From: Calliopsis andreniformis
Taxonomy: Eukaryota > Arthropoda > Insecta > Hymenoptera > Andrenidae
Reading direction: 5' to 3'
Length of the DNA: 64,000 nt
Assembly (NCBI RefSeq): GCF_051401765.1
Contig: NW_027480423.1
Location: 7,440,001 to 7,504,000, forward strand
Part shown: positions 26,251 to 38,476 of the stretch, one piece after another
How the letters are laid out: each line of letters starts with the position of its first letter
How positions within the stretch are numbered: the stretch's first letter is position 1
Program-made: the position numbers and the translations under genes
Notes under the pieces: generated by a model
The model's database searches: none
What the model was told of the DNA's origin: nothing
Seen by the model: only the letters and a program-made list of their open reading frames with translations

Positions 26251-26903
26251 CAACCTAGGCTGCACTCTAGGGTGTTGCTCCACCAGATGGAATAGCTAGG
26301 GCCTTAGAAGTGAACGCCCGAAGCATAAAATGCAAAATAAATATAACTGCTTTTCCATCGTACGAAACGAATAACAGCAACCAGTCTGAAAGTACTGGTC
26401 ATTTCTACGTTCCGGGTAACCTAGGTTTCACACTAGGGCGTTGCTCCACCAGACCGAATAGCCAGGGACTTAGAATTCAACGCCAGAAGGATAAAATACA
26501 ATATAAGTCCACAGTTTTTCCATCGTATGACATGAATAATTGCAGACATTGTGAAAGTAATGGCCATTTCTACGTTCCGGGTTACCTAGGTTTCACACTA
26601 GGGCGTTGCTCCACCAGACCGAATAGCTAGGGACTTAGAACTCAACGCCAGAAGGATAAAATACAATATAAATACAACAGTTTTTCCATCATATAAAACG
26701 AATAATTGCAACCAGTATGAAAGTTCTGGTCATTTCTACGTTCCGGGCAGCCTAGGCTCCACTCTATGGCGCTCTTCCACCACATCGAATAGCTACGGCC
26801 TCAGAAGTCAACGCCTGAAGCATAAAATACAATAAAAATACAACGGTCTTTCCATCCTATATCAGGAAAAATTGCAACCCGTGTGAAAGTGATGGTCATT
26901 TCT
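26251..26903 (+). repeat. Extra copy of a five-monomer block
   Basis: About 26,251-27,120 repeats 23,596-24,465 (offset 2,655) and 29,404-30,273 (offset 3,153). It includes the pair of near-identical monomers, one of them 165 bp. Because 165 is a multiple of three, the open frame stays in register across the pair, giving 106-128-codon frames in all three places. This is a repeat artefact rather than a gene. Confidence 0.78.
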
Positions 26904-29900
26904 ACGTTCCGGGCAACATAGGCTTCACTCTATGGCGTTTCTCCTCCACATCGAATAGCTACGGCCGCAGAAGTCAACGCCTGAAGCATAAATTGCAATA
27001 AAAATACAACAGTCTTTCCATCCTATAACAGGAATAATTGCAACCCGTGTGAAAGTGATGGTCATTTGTACGTTCCAGGCAACCTAGGCTTCACTCTAGG
27101 GCGTTGCTCTACCAGATCGAATTGTTAGGGCCTAAGAAGTGAACGCCAGAAGCATAATATACAATATAAATATAACAGTTTTTCCATTGTATAAAACGAA
27201 TAATAGCAATCAGTGTGAAAGTTGTGGTCATTTCTACGTTCCGGGCAACCTAGGCTTCACTCTAGGGCGTTGTTCTACCAGATCGAATTGTTAGGGCCTA
27301 AGAAGTGAACGCCAGAAGCATAATATACAATATAAATACAACTGCTTTTCCATCGTACAAAATGAATAATTGCCAACAGTGTGAAAGTAATGGTCATATC
27401 TACGTTCCGGGCAACCTAGGCTTCACTCTAGGGCATTGCTCCACTAGATCGAATAGTTAGGGCCTAAGAAGTGAACGCCAGAAGCATAAAATTCAATAAA
27501 GATGCAACAGTTTTACCATCGTATAAAACGAATAATTGCAACCAGTGTGAAAGCTATGGTCATTTCTAAATTCCGAGCAACCTAGGCTACACTCTATTGC
27601 GTTGCTCCAGCAGATTGAATAGTTAGGGCCTAAGAAGTGAACGCCAGAAGCATAAAATTCAATATAAATACAACAGTTTTTCCATCATATAAAACGAGTA
27701 ATTGCAACCAGTATGAAAGTTACGGTCATTTCTACTTTCCAGGCAACCTACGCTACACACTAGGGCGTTGCTCCAACAGATTAAAGAGTCAGGGCCTTAT
27801 AAGTCAACGCCCGAAGCATAAAATGCAATAAAAATACAACAGTTTTTCCATCGTATAACAGGATTAATTGCAACCAGTTTGAATGTGATGGTCTTTTCTA
27901 CGTTCCGGGCAACCTAGGCTTCACTCTAGGGCGTTGCTCCACTAGATCGAATAGTTAGGGCCTAAGAAGTCAACGCCAGAAGCATAAAATACGATATAAA
28001 TTCAACAGCTTTTCCATCGTATAAAACGAATAATTGCTACCAGTGTAAAAGTTATGGTCATTTCTACGTTCCGGGCAACCTAGGCTCCACCCTAGGGAGT
28101 TGTTCCACCAGATCGAATAGTTAGGGCCTAAGAAGTGAACGCCAGAAGCATAAAATACAATATAAATACAACAGTTTTACCATCGTATAAAACGAATAAT
28201 TGCAGCCAGTGTGAAGGTTATGGTCATTTCTACATTCCGAGCAACCTAGGCTTCACTCTAGGGCGTTGCTCCAACAGATTGAATAGTTAGGGCCTTAGAA
28301 GTCAACGCACAAAGCATAAAATGCAATAAAAATACAACAGTTTTTCCATCGTTTAACAGGATTAATTGCAACCAGTTTGAAAGTGATGGTCATTTCTACG
28401 TTCCGGGCAACCTAGGCTTCACTCTAGGGCGTTGCTCCACTAGATCGAATAGCTAGGGCCATAGAAGTCAACGCCAGAAGCATAAAATACGATATAAATA
28501 CAACAGCTTTTCCATCGTATAAAAGGAATAATTGCAAGCAGTGTGAAAGTAATGGTCATTTCTACGTTCCGGGCAACCTAGGCTTCACTCTAGGGCGTTG
28601 CTCCACCAGATCAAACAGTTAGGGCCTTAGAAGTCAACGCCCGAAGCATAAAATACAAAATAAATACAACAGATTTTCCATCATATAAAACGAATAATTG
28701 CAACCAGTGTGAAAGCTATGGTCATTTCTACATTCAGAACAACCTAGGCTTCACTCTAGGGCGTTGCTCCAACAGATTGAAAAGTCAGGGCCTTATAAGT
28801 CAACGCCCGAAGCATAAAATGCAATAAAAATACAACAGTTTTTCCATCGTATAACAGGATTAATTGCAACCAGTTTGAATGTGATGGTCTTTTCTACGTT
28901 CCGGGCAACCTAGGCTTCACTCTAGGGCGTTGCTCCACTAGATGGAATAGTTAGGGCCTAAGAAGTCAACGCCAGAAGCATAAAATACGATATAAATTCA
29001 ACAGCTTTTCCATCGTATAAAACGAATAATGGTAACCAGTGTGAAAGTTATGGTCATTTCTACGTTCCGGTCAACCTAGGCTTCACTCTAGGACGTTGCT
29101 CCACCAGATCGAATAGCTAGGGACTTAGAATTTAACGCCAGAAGGATAAAATGCAATATAAGTACAACAGTTTTTTCATCGTATAAAATGAATAATTGCA
29201 GACATTGTGAAAGTAATGGTCATTTCTACGTTCCGGTCAACCTAGGCGTCACTCTAGGGCGTTGCTCCACCACGTCTAATAGCTACGGCCTTAGAAGTCA
29301 ACGCCAGGAGCATAAAATACAACATAAATACAACAGCTTTTCCATCGTATAAAATGAATAACTGCAAACACTGTGCAAGTAATGGTCATTTCTACGTTCC
29401 GGGCAACCTAGGCTGCACTCTAGGGTGTTGGTCCACCAGATGGAATAGCTAGGGCCTTAGAAGTGAACGCCCGAAGCATAAAATGCAAAATAAATATAAC
29501 TGCTTTTCCATCGTACGAAACGAATAACAGCAACCAGTCTGAAAGTACTGGTCATTTCTACGTTCCGGGTAACCTAGGTTTCACACTAGGGCGTTGCTCC
29601 ACCAGACCGAATAGCCAGGGACTTAGAATTCAACGCCAGAAGGATAAAATACAATATAAGTCCACAGTTTTTCCATCGTATGAAATGAATAATTGCAGAC
29701 ATTGTGAAAGTAATGGTCATTTCTACGTTCCGGGTTACCTAGGTTTCACACTAGGGCGTTGCTCCACCAGACCGAATAGCCAGGGACTTAGAATTCAACG
29801 CCAGAAGGATAATATACAATATAAATACAACAGTTTTTCCATCATATAAAACGAATAATTGCAACCAGTATGAAAGTTCTGGTCATTTCTACGTTCCGGG

Positions 29901-30273
29901 CAGCCTAGGCTCCACTCTATGGCGCTCTTCCACCACATCGAATAGCTACGGCTTCAGAAGTCAACGCCTGAAGCATAAAATACAATAAAAATACAACAGT
30001 CTTTCCATCCTATATCAGGAATAATTGCAACCCGTGTGAAAGTGATGGTCATTTCTACGTTCCGGGCAACATAGGCTTCACTCTATGGCGTTTTTCCTCC
30101 ACATCGAATAGCTACGGCCGCAGAAGTCAACGCCTGAAGCATAAAATGCAATAAAAATACAACAGTCTTTCCATCCTATAACAGGAATAATTGCAACCCG
30201 TGTGAAAGTGATGGTCATTTGTACGTTCCAGGCAACCTAGGCTTCACTCTAGGGCGTTGCTCTACCAGATCGA
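26904..30273 (+). repeat. Segmental duplication D, right copy (~3.37 kb)
   Basis: This is the partner of 20,931-24,465, one monomer shorter. The missing monomer maps to a hybrid at about 28,655-28,675. There the ATACAAAATAAAT start typical of 22,680 runs straight into ACAACAGATTTTCC typical of 22,858. It contains S copy 4 (from 27,063). Differences from the left copy are few, for example AATTGCAAT for AATGCAAT near 26,991, and AATATAC for AAATAC near 29,811. Confidence 0.88.
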
Positions 30274-30570
30274 ATTGTTAGGGCCTAAGAAGTGAACGCC
30301 AGAAGCATAATATACAATATAAATATAACAGTTTTTCCGTTGTATAAAACGAATAATAGCAATCAGTGTGAAAGTTGTGGTCATTTCTACGTTCCGGGCA
30401 ACCTAGGCTTCACTCTAGGGCGTTGCTCTACCAGATCGAATTGTTAGGGCCTAAGAAGTGAACGCCAGAAGCATAATATACAATATAAATACAACTACTT
30501 TTCCATCGTACAAAATGAATAATTGCCAACAGTGTGAAAGTAATGGTCATATCTACGTTCCGGGCAACCT
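30216..30570 (+). repeat. Segment S, fifth copy (start)
   Basis: It matches S copies 1-4 from the CATTTGTACG start to the CATATCTACG monomer (30,549). It then departs at CTGTAGGTCGTTGC, where the other copies have CTCTAGGGCATTGC. S-type sequence (AAAGATGCAACAGTTTTACC, then CTATTGCGTTGC) resumes at 30,983. The catatc-to-aaagatgc distance is 434 bp here and 103 bp in copy 1, so 331 bp (two monomers less one base) lie in between. Confidence 0.75.
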
Positions 30571-30705
30571 AGGCTTCACTGTAGGTCGTTGCTCCACCGG
30601 ATCGAATCGCTAGCGACTTACAATTAAACGCCAGAGGCATAAAATATAATAAAAATACAACAGTCTTTCCATCGTATAAAAGGAGTAATTGCAACCAGTG
30701 TGAAA
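30480..30705 (+). repeat. Left arm of a spaced inverted repeat across the switch
   Basis: This ~226-bp stretch is nearly identical to the reverse complement of 31,975-32,200 (paired coordinates sum to 62,680). It shares rare variants found nowhere else I looked: CTGTAGGTCGTTGC, TAGCGACTTACAATTAAACG and CCAGAGGCATAAAATATAAT. I count roughly 6-8 mismatches by eye, against far more between ordinary neighbouring monomers. Confidence 0.8.
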
Positions 30706-31520
30706 GTAATGGTCATTCCGATGTACCGGGCAACCTAGGCTTCACTCTAGAGCGATGCTCCACCAGATCGAAGAGTTGGGGCCTTAGAAGACAACGCCAG
30801 AAGCATAAGATACAATAAAGACGCAACAGTTTTTCCATCGTATAACAGGCGTAATTGCAACCAGTGTGAAGGTAATGGTATGTTCTACGTTCCGGGCAAC
30901 GTAGGCTTCACTCAAGTGCGGTGCTCCACCAGATCAAACAGCTGGGGCCTAAGAAGTCAACGCCAGAAGCATAAAATACGATAAAGATGCAACAGTTTTA
31001 CCATCGTATAAAACGAATAATTGCAACCAGTGTGAAAGTTATGGTCATTTCTAAATTCCGAGCAACCTAGGCTTCACTCTATTGCGTTGCTCCAGCAGAT
31101 TGAATAGTTAGGGCCTAAGAAGTGAACGCCAGAAGCATAAAATTCAATATAAATACAACAGTTTTTCCATCATATAAGACGAGGAATTGCGACCAGTATG
31201 AAAGTTATGGTCATTTCTACTTTCCAGGCAACCTAGGCTACACACTAGGGCGTTGCTCCAGCAGATTGAATAGTTAGGGCCTTAGAAGTCAATGCCCGAA
31301 GCATAAAATGCAATAAAAGTACAACAGTTTTTCCATCATATAACAGGAATAATTGCAACCAGTTCGAAAGTGATGGTCATTTCTACGTTCCGGGCAATCT
31401 CGGCTTCACTCTAGGGCGTTGCTCCACCAGATCGAACAGGTAGGGCCTTTGAAGTCAAAGCCCGAAGCATAAAATACAAAATAAACAGAACAGTCTTTCC
31501 ATTGTATAAAACGAATAATT
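30571..31520 (+). repeat. Diverged plus-arm monomers next to the orientation switch
   Basis: About six monomers with more private changes than those to the left, such as CATTCCGATGTACCGGG (30,714), GGTATGTTCTACG (about 30,877) and CTCAAGTGCGGTGC. From 30,983 to about 31,440 they resemble segment S (17,042 onward) but with extra substitutions. The last monomer breaks off at 31,520 after TTGTATAAAACGAATAATT. No unrelated sequence is seen before the break. Confidence 0.8.
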
Positions 31521-31544
31521 ATAATAAGTAATTATAAAAATAAC
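31521..31544. other. Array orientation switch: short A+T-rich non-satellite junction
   Basis: To the left the satellite runs forward and ends after ACGAATAATT. To the right it runs in reverse, starting at GCTTCTGGCGTTG (31,545). Between them lie about 24 bases, almost all A and T, that match neither orientation. A 9-bp direct repeat, TAATTATAA, sits at 31,516-31,524 and 31,529-31,537. In monomer coordinates the left arm stops near position 146 and the right arm begins near position 94, so the two arms do not fold back symmetrically. This is the only clearly non-satellite sequence in the window. Confidence 0.9.
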
Positions 31545-31974
31545 GCTTCTGGCGTTGAATCCTAAGTCCCTAAGTATTCGATCTCGTGGAGCAACGCTCT
31601 ACAGTGAAGCTTAGGTTGCCCGGAACGTAGAAATGACGATATCTTTCACACTGGTTGCAATTATTCATTTTATACGATGGCAAAGCTGTTGTATTTATAT
31701 TCTGTTTTATGCTCCTGGCGTTGACTTCTAAGGCCGTAGTTATAAGATGTGGTGGAGCAACGCCCTAGACTTACGCCTAGGTTGCCCGGAATGTAGAAAT
31801 GACCAGTACTTTCACACTGGATGCAGTTATTCCTGTTATACAATGGAAAAAATGTTGCATCTCTATTGTATTTTATGCTTCTAGCGTTGCCTTCTTAGGC
31901 CATGACTATTCCCTCTGGTGTATCAACGCCGTAGAGTGAAACCTAGGCTGCCGGAACGTAGAAATGACCATTAC

Positions 31975-32200
31975 TTGCCCACTGGTTGCAATTATTCCTG
32001 TTATACGATGGAAAGACTGTTGTATATTTATTATATTTTATGCCTCTGGCGTTTAATTGTAAGTCGCTAGCTATTCGATCGGGTGGAGCAACGACCTACA
32101 GTGAAGCCTAGGTTGCCCGGAACGTAGATATGACCATTACTTTCACACTGTTGGCAATTATTCATTTTGTACGATGGAAAAGCAGTTGTATTTATATTGT
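31975..32200 (-). repeat. Right arm of the spaced inverted repeat
   Basis: Read on the minus strand it matches 30,480-30,705 almost base for base. On the given strand the markers are GGCGTTTAATTGTAAGTCGC and AACGACCTACAGTGAAG. The midpoint of the two arms (31,340) lies about 190 bp left of the switch, so extra or lost monomers make the spacing asymmetric: about 815 bp on the left and 430 bp on the right. Confidence 0.8.
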
Positions 32201-35200
32201 ATTTTATGCCTGTGGCGTTGACCTCTAAGGCCGTAGCTATTAGATGTGGTGGAGCAACGCCCCAGAGTGACGTCTAGGGTGCTCGGAACGTAGAAATGAC
32301 CATTACTTTCACACTGCTAGCAATTATTCGTTTTATACGATGGAAAAGCTGTTGCATTTATATCGTATTTTATGCTCCTTGCGTCGACTTCTTAGGCCCT
32401 AACTATCCGATCTGGTGGAGCAATGCCCTAGAGTGAAGCCAAGGTTGCACGGAACGTAGAAATGGCCAGTACTTTCACACTGGTTGCAGTTATTCCTGTT
32501 ATACGATGGAAAGACTATTGCGTCTTTATTGTATTTTGTGCCTCTGGCGTCGACTTCTAAGGCCCTAACTATTTGATCTGGTGGAGCTACGCCCTAGAGT
32601 GAAGCCTAGATTGCCCGGAACGTTGAAATGACCATTACCTTCACGCTTGTTGCAATTACTCCTGTTATACGATGAAAAAACTGTTGAACTTTTATTGAAT
32701 TTTATGCTTCAGGCGTTTACTTCTAAGGCCGGAGCTATTCCTTGTGGTGGAGCTACGTCCTAGAGTGAAGCCTAGGTTGCCCGGAACGTAGAAATGACCA
32801 TTACTTTCACGCTGTTTGCAAATATACATTATAAACGATGGAAAAGCTGTTGTATTTATGTTGTATTTTATGCTTCTGGCGTTGACTTCTTAGGCCCTAA
32901 CTATTTGATCTGGTGGAGCACCCTCCTAGAGTGAAGACTAGGTTGCCCGGAACGTAGAAAGGCCCACTACCTTCAAACTGGTTGCAATTATTCCTCTTAT
33001 ACGATGGAAAAACTCTTGTATCTCTATTGTATTTTATGTTTCGAGTGTTGACTTCCATGGCCCTACCTATTCGATCTGGTGGAGCAACGCCCTACAGTGA
33101 AGCCCAGGTTCGCCGGAACGTCGATATGACCATAACATTCACACTGCCTGCAATTGTTCGTTTTATACAATGGAAAGACTGTTGTATTTATAATTTATTT
33201 TGTGCTTCTGGCGTTGACTTCTAAGTCCCTAGCTATTAGATATGGTGGAGCAACGCCATAGAGTGAAACCCAGGTTAACCGGAACGTAGAAATGACCAGT
33301 ACTTTCACACTGGTTGCAGTTATTCCTGTTATACGATGGAAAAACTGTTGCAATTTAGTTGTATTTTATGCCTCTGGCGATGAATTCTAAGTCCCTAACT
33401 ATTCGATATCGAGGAACAATGCCCTAGAGTGAAGCCTAGGTTGCCAGGAACGTAGAAATGACCAGTACTTTCACACTGTTTGCAAATATACATTATATGC
33501 GATGGAAAAGCTGTTGTATTTATATTGTATTTTATGCTTCTGGCGTTGACTTCTTGGGCCCTAACTGTTTGATCTGGTGGCGCACCGCCCTAGAGTGAAG
33601 CCTAGGTTGCCCGGAACGTAGAAATGACCATTACTTTCACACTGGTTGCAATTATTCCTGTTATACGATGGAAAAACAGTTGCATCTTTATTGTATTTTA
33701 GGCTTCTGACACTGACCTCTTAGTCCCCAGCTATTCGATCGGGTGGAGCAACACCCTAGAGGGTAGCCTAGGTTGCCCGGAACGTAGGAATGACCATTAC
33801 TTTCACACTGGTTGCAATTATTCCTGTTATACGATGGAAGGGCTGTTGTATTTTTATAGTATTTTATGCTCCTGGCGTTGACTTCTTAGGCCCTACCTAT
33901 TTGATCTGGTGGAGCAACGCCCTAGAGTGAAGCCTATGTTACGCGGAACGTACAAATGACCAGTACTTTCACACTGGTTGCAGATATTCCTGTTATACGA
34001 TGGAAAAACTGTAGCATTTTTATCGTATTTTATGCTTTTGGCGTTGACTTCTAAGGCCCTAGCTATTCGATTTGGTGGAGCAACGCCCTAGACTGAAGCA
34101 TAGGTTGCCCGAAACGTAGAAATGACCATAGCCTTAGCACTGGTTGCAACTATTCCTGTTATACGACGGAAAATGTGTTGTATTTATATTGTATTTTATG
34201 CTTTGGACGTTGACATCTAAGGCCCTAGCTATTCGATTTGGTGGAGCAGCGCCCTAGAGTGAAGTCTAGGTTGCCCGAAACGTAGAAATGACCATAGCCT
34301 TAGCACTGGTTGCAATTATTCCTGTTACACGATGGAAAATGTGTTGTATTTATATTGTATTTTATGCTTCTGGCGCTGGCTTCTCAGGCCATAACTATTC
34401 GTTCTGGCGGAGCAACGCCCTAGAGTGAAGCCTAGGTTGCCAGTAACGTAGAAATGACGAGTACTTTCACACTGGTTGCAGTTATTCCTGTTATACGATG
34501 GAAAAACTGTCGCTTTTTTATAGTATTTTATGATTCTGGAGTTGACTTCTAAGGTCCTATCAATTCGATCTCGTGGGGCAACGTTCAGCAGTGAAGCGTA
34601 TGTTGCCCGAAACGTAGAAATGACTATCACTTTCACACTGGTTACAATTATTCCTTTCATACAATGGAAAAACTGTTCCATTTATTTTGAATTTTTTGCT
34701 TCTGGCTTCGACCCCTAAGGTCCTAGCTATTCGATCTGGTGGGGCAACGTCCAAGAGTGAAGCCTATGTTGCCCGGAACGTAGAAATGACCATTACTTTC
34801 ACACTGTTTGCAATTATTCATTTTATACGGTGGCAAAGCTGTTGTATTTATATTGTATTTTATGCTTCTGGCGTTGATTTCTAAGTCCCTAGCTATTCCA
34901 TCTGGTGGAGCAACGCCCTAGAGTTAAACCTAGGTTACCCGGAACGTGGAAATGACCAGTACTTTCACACTGTTAGCAGTTATTCCTGTTATACGATCTA
35001 AAAACTGTTGCATCTTTATTGTATTTTATGCTTCTGACGTTGACTTCTAAGGCCCTAGCTGTTCGATCTGGTGGAGCAACGTCCTAGAGTGAAGCCTAGG
35101 TTGCTCGGAATGTAGAAATGACCATAACTTTCACAGTGGTTGCAATTATTCGTTTTATACGATGGGAAAACTGTTGCAACTTTACTGTATTTTATGCTTC

Positions 35201-38200
35201 TGGCGCTGACTTCTAAGGCCCTAATTATTCGATGTGGTGGAGCAGCGCCCTAGCGTGAAGCCTAGGTTGCCCGGAACGTAGAAATGACCATCGCTTTCAT
35301 ACTGGTAGCAATTATTCGTTATATACAATGGAAAAACTGTTCTATTTATTTTGTATTTTATGCTTCTGGCGTTGACTTCTAAGGCCTTAACTCTTCGATC
35401 TGGTGGAGCAACGCCCTATAGTGAAGCCTAGGTTGCCCGGAACGTAGCAATGACCATTAAGATCACACTGTTTGCAAATATACATTATATACGGTGGAAA
35501 AGCTGTTGTATTTATATTGTATTTTATGCTTCTGGCGTTGACTTCTAAGGCCCTAACTATTTGATCTGGTGGAGCACCGCCATAGAGTGAAGCCTAGGTT
35601 GCCCGGAACGTAGCACATACCATTACCTTCAAACTGGTTGCAATTATTCCTGTTATACGATGGAAAAGCTGTTCAATCTATTTTGTATTTTATGCTTCGG
35701 GCGTCGACTTCTAAGGCCCTAACTATTCGGGCTGGTGGAGCAACATCCTAGAGTGAAGCCTAGGCTGCCCGGAACGTAGAAATGACCATTACTTTCAAAC
35801 TGGTTGCAATTATTCATGCTATACGATGGAAAAACTGCTGTATTTTTATTGTATTTTATGCTTCTGGCATTGACTTCTAAGATCCTTGCTATTCGATCTC
35901 GGGGGCAGCGTCCAAGAGTGAAGCGTGTGTTGCCCGAAACGTAGAAATGACCATTACATTCGCACGGGTTGCAATTATTCGTTTTATACGATGGATAAAC
36001 TGTTGTATCTATACCGTATTTTATGCTCCTGGCGTTGACTTCTAAGGCCCTAGCTACTCGATCTAGTGGAGCAACGCCCTAGAATGAAGCCTAGGTTGCC
36101 CGGTACGTAGAAATGACCATAGCCTGAGCACTGGTTGCAATTATTCCTGTTATACGATGGAAAAGGTGTTGTATTTATATTGTATTTTATGCTTCTGGCG
36201 CTGACTTCTCAGGCCCTAACTATTCGATCTGGCGGAGCAGCGCCCTAGAGTGAAGCCAAGGTTGCCCGAAACGTAGAAATGACCATCACTTTCACAATGG
36301 TTGCAATTATTCCTGTTATACGGTGGACAAACTGTTGCATTTTTATTGTACTTTATGCTTCTGGCGTTGACTTATAAGTCCCTACGTATTCGATCTGGTG
36401 GAGCAATGCCTCACAATTAAATCTAGGATGCCCGAAACGTCGAAATGATGATTACTTTCACACTGGTTGCAATTATTCATGCTATACGATGGAAAAACTG
36501 TTGCATTTTGATTGTACTTTATGCTTCTGGCGTTGACTTCTTCGGCCTTAACTACTCGATCTCGGGGGCAGCGTCCAAGGGTGAAGCGTATGTTGCCCGA
36601 AACGTAGAAATGACCATTACATTCGCACTGGTTGCAATCATTCTTTTTATACGATGGAAAAACTGTTGTATCTATATCGTATTTTATGCTTCTGGCGTTG
36701 TCTTCTAAGGCCCTAACTATTCGATCCAGTGGAGCAACGCCCTAGAATGAAGCCTGGGTTGCCCGGAACGTAGAAATGACCATAGCCTTAGCACTGGTTG
36801 CAATTATTCCTGTTATACGATGGAAAGGGTGTTGTATTTATATTGTATTTTATGCTTCTGGCGCTGGCTTCTCAGGCCATAACTATTCGATCTGGCGGAG
36901 CAACGCCCTAGGGTGAAGCCTAGGTTGCCCTGGACGTAGAAATGAACATTACTTTCACACTGGTTGCAATTATTCGTTTTATACAATGGAAAAACTGTTG
37001 TACTTATTTTGTATTTGATGCTTCTAGCGTTGACTTCTTAGGCCCTAACTATTCCATCAGGTGGAACAACGCCCTAGGGTGAAGCCTAGGTTGCCCGGAA
37101 CGTAGAAATGACCATATCCTTCACACTGATAGCAATCAATCGTTTTATACAATGGAAGAATTGTTACAATTATACTGTATTTTATGCTTCTGGTGTTGCC
37201 CTCTAATGCCCTAACTATCCGATCTGGTGGAGCAACGCCCTAGGGTGAACCCTAGGTTGTCCGGAACGTAGAAATGACCATTACCTTCACGCTTGTTGCA
37301 ACTATTCCTGTTACTCGACGAAAAAGCTGTTGCATTTCTTATTGTATTTTATGCTTCTGGCTTTGGCTTCTAAGTCCGTAACAATTAGATGTGGTGGAGC
37401 AACGCCCTAGAGTGAAGCCAAGGTTGCCCGGAAAGTAGAAATGACCATAACTTTCATACTGGTTCAATTATTCGTTTTATACGATGGAAAAACTGTTGTA
37501 TTTATATTGTATTTTATGTTTCTGACGTTGAATTCTAAGGCCGTAGCTATTCGATGTGGTGGAGCAACGACCTAGAGTTAAACCTAGGTTACCCGGAACG
37601 TAGAAATGACCAGTACTTTCACACTGTTTGCAGTTATTCCTGTTACACGATGGAAAAACTGTTGCATATTTATTGTATTTTGTGCTTCTGGCGTCGACTA
37701 CTAAGGCCCTAACTGTTCGATCTGGTGGAGCAACGCCCTAGAGTGAAGCCTAGGTTAACCGGAACGTAGAAATGACCATTACTTTCACAATGTTTGCAAT
37801 TATTCATTTTATACGATGGAAAAACTGTTGTACTTATATTGTATTTTATCCTTCTGGCGTTGATTTCTAGGTCCCTAGCTATTCGATCTGGTGGAGCAAC
37901 GCCCTAGAGTTAAACCTAGGTTACACGAAACACAGAAATGACCAGTACTTTCACACTGTTTGCAGTTATTCCTGTTATACGATGGAAAAACTGTTGCATC
38001 TTTATTGTATTTTATGCTTCTGGCGTTGACTACTAAGGCCCCAACTGTTCGATCTGGTGGAGCAACGCCCTAGTGTGTAGCCTAGGTTGCTCGGAATGTT
38101 GAAATGTCCATAACTTTCACACTGGTTGTAATTATTCGTTTTATACGATGGAAAAACTGTTGCATCTGTATTGCATTTTATGCTTCTGGCGTTGACATCT

Positions 38201-38437
38201 AAGGCCCTAATTATTCGATCTGGAGGAACAACGCCCTAGAGTGACGCCTAGGTTCCCCGGAACGTAGAAATGACCTTTACTTTCACAATGTTAGCAATTA
38301 TTAGTTTTATACCATGGAAAAACTGTTGTACATATATTGTATTTTATTCTTCTGGCGTTGACTTCATAGACCCTAACTATTCGATCTGGTGGAGCACCGC
38401 CTTAGAGTGAAACGTAGGTAACTCGGAACGTAGAAAT

Positions 38438-38476
38438 GACCATTACATTCACACTGGTTGCAATTATTCCTGTTAT
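38438..38476 (-). repeat. Truncated 39-bp monomer
   Basis: GACCATTACATTCACACTGG begins a monomer, but after ATTCCTGTTAT the sequence jumps straight to GACCATTACTTTC of the next one. Only 39 bp separate the two GACC landmarks instead of 166, an internal loss of 127 bp. Offsets of duplicated stretches that span this point (537 and 1,699 bp) carry the same extra 39 bp, confirming the reading. One or two bases (T or AT) could have served as microhomology. Confidence 0.9.

Larger units (their letters stand above)
1..31520 (+). repeat. Plus-oriented arm of the satellite array
   Basis: About 190 monomers lie head to tail, all in the same orientation (GGTCATTTCTAC ... GTGTGAAAG read on the given strand). 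Spacing is 166 bp, with scattered one- or two-base indels. Examples are a 165-bp monomer at 23,745-23,909, a 1-bp insertion in ACCAGGTGTG at 16,260 and 18,419, and a 2-bp deletion near 20,151. The last recognisable monomer stops at the AATAATT landmark (about monomer position 146, counting GGTC as 1) at 31,520. The arm contains recent multi-monomer duplications throughout, listed separately. Confidence 0.97.

Noticed and set aside
31521..31544. Transposon or insertion-sequence remnant at the orientation switch
   Set aside because: Only about 24 bases of A+T-rich sequence are present, with a 9-bp direct repeat but no terminal inverted repeats, coding sequence or clear target-site duplication flanking an element.
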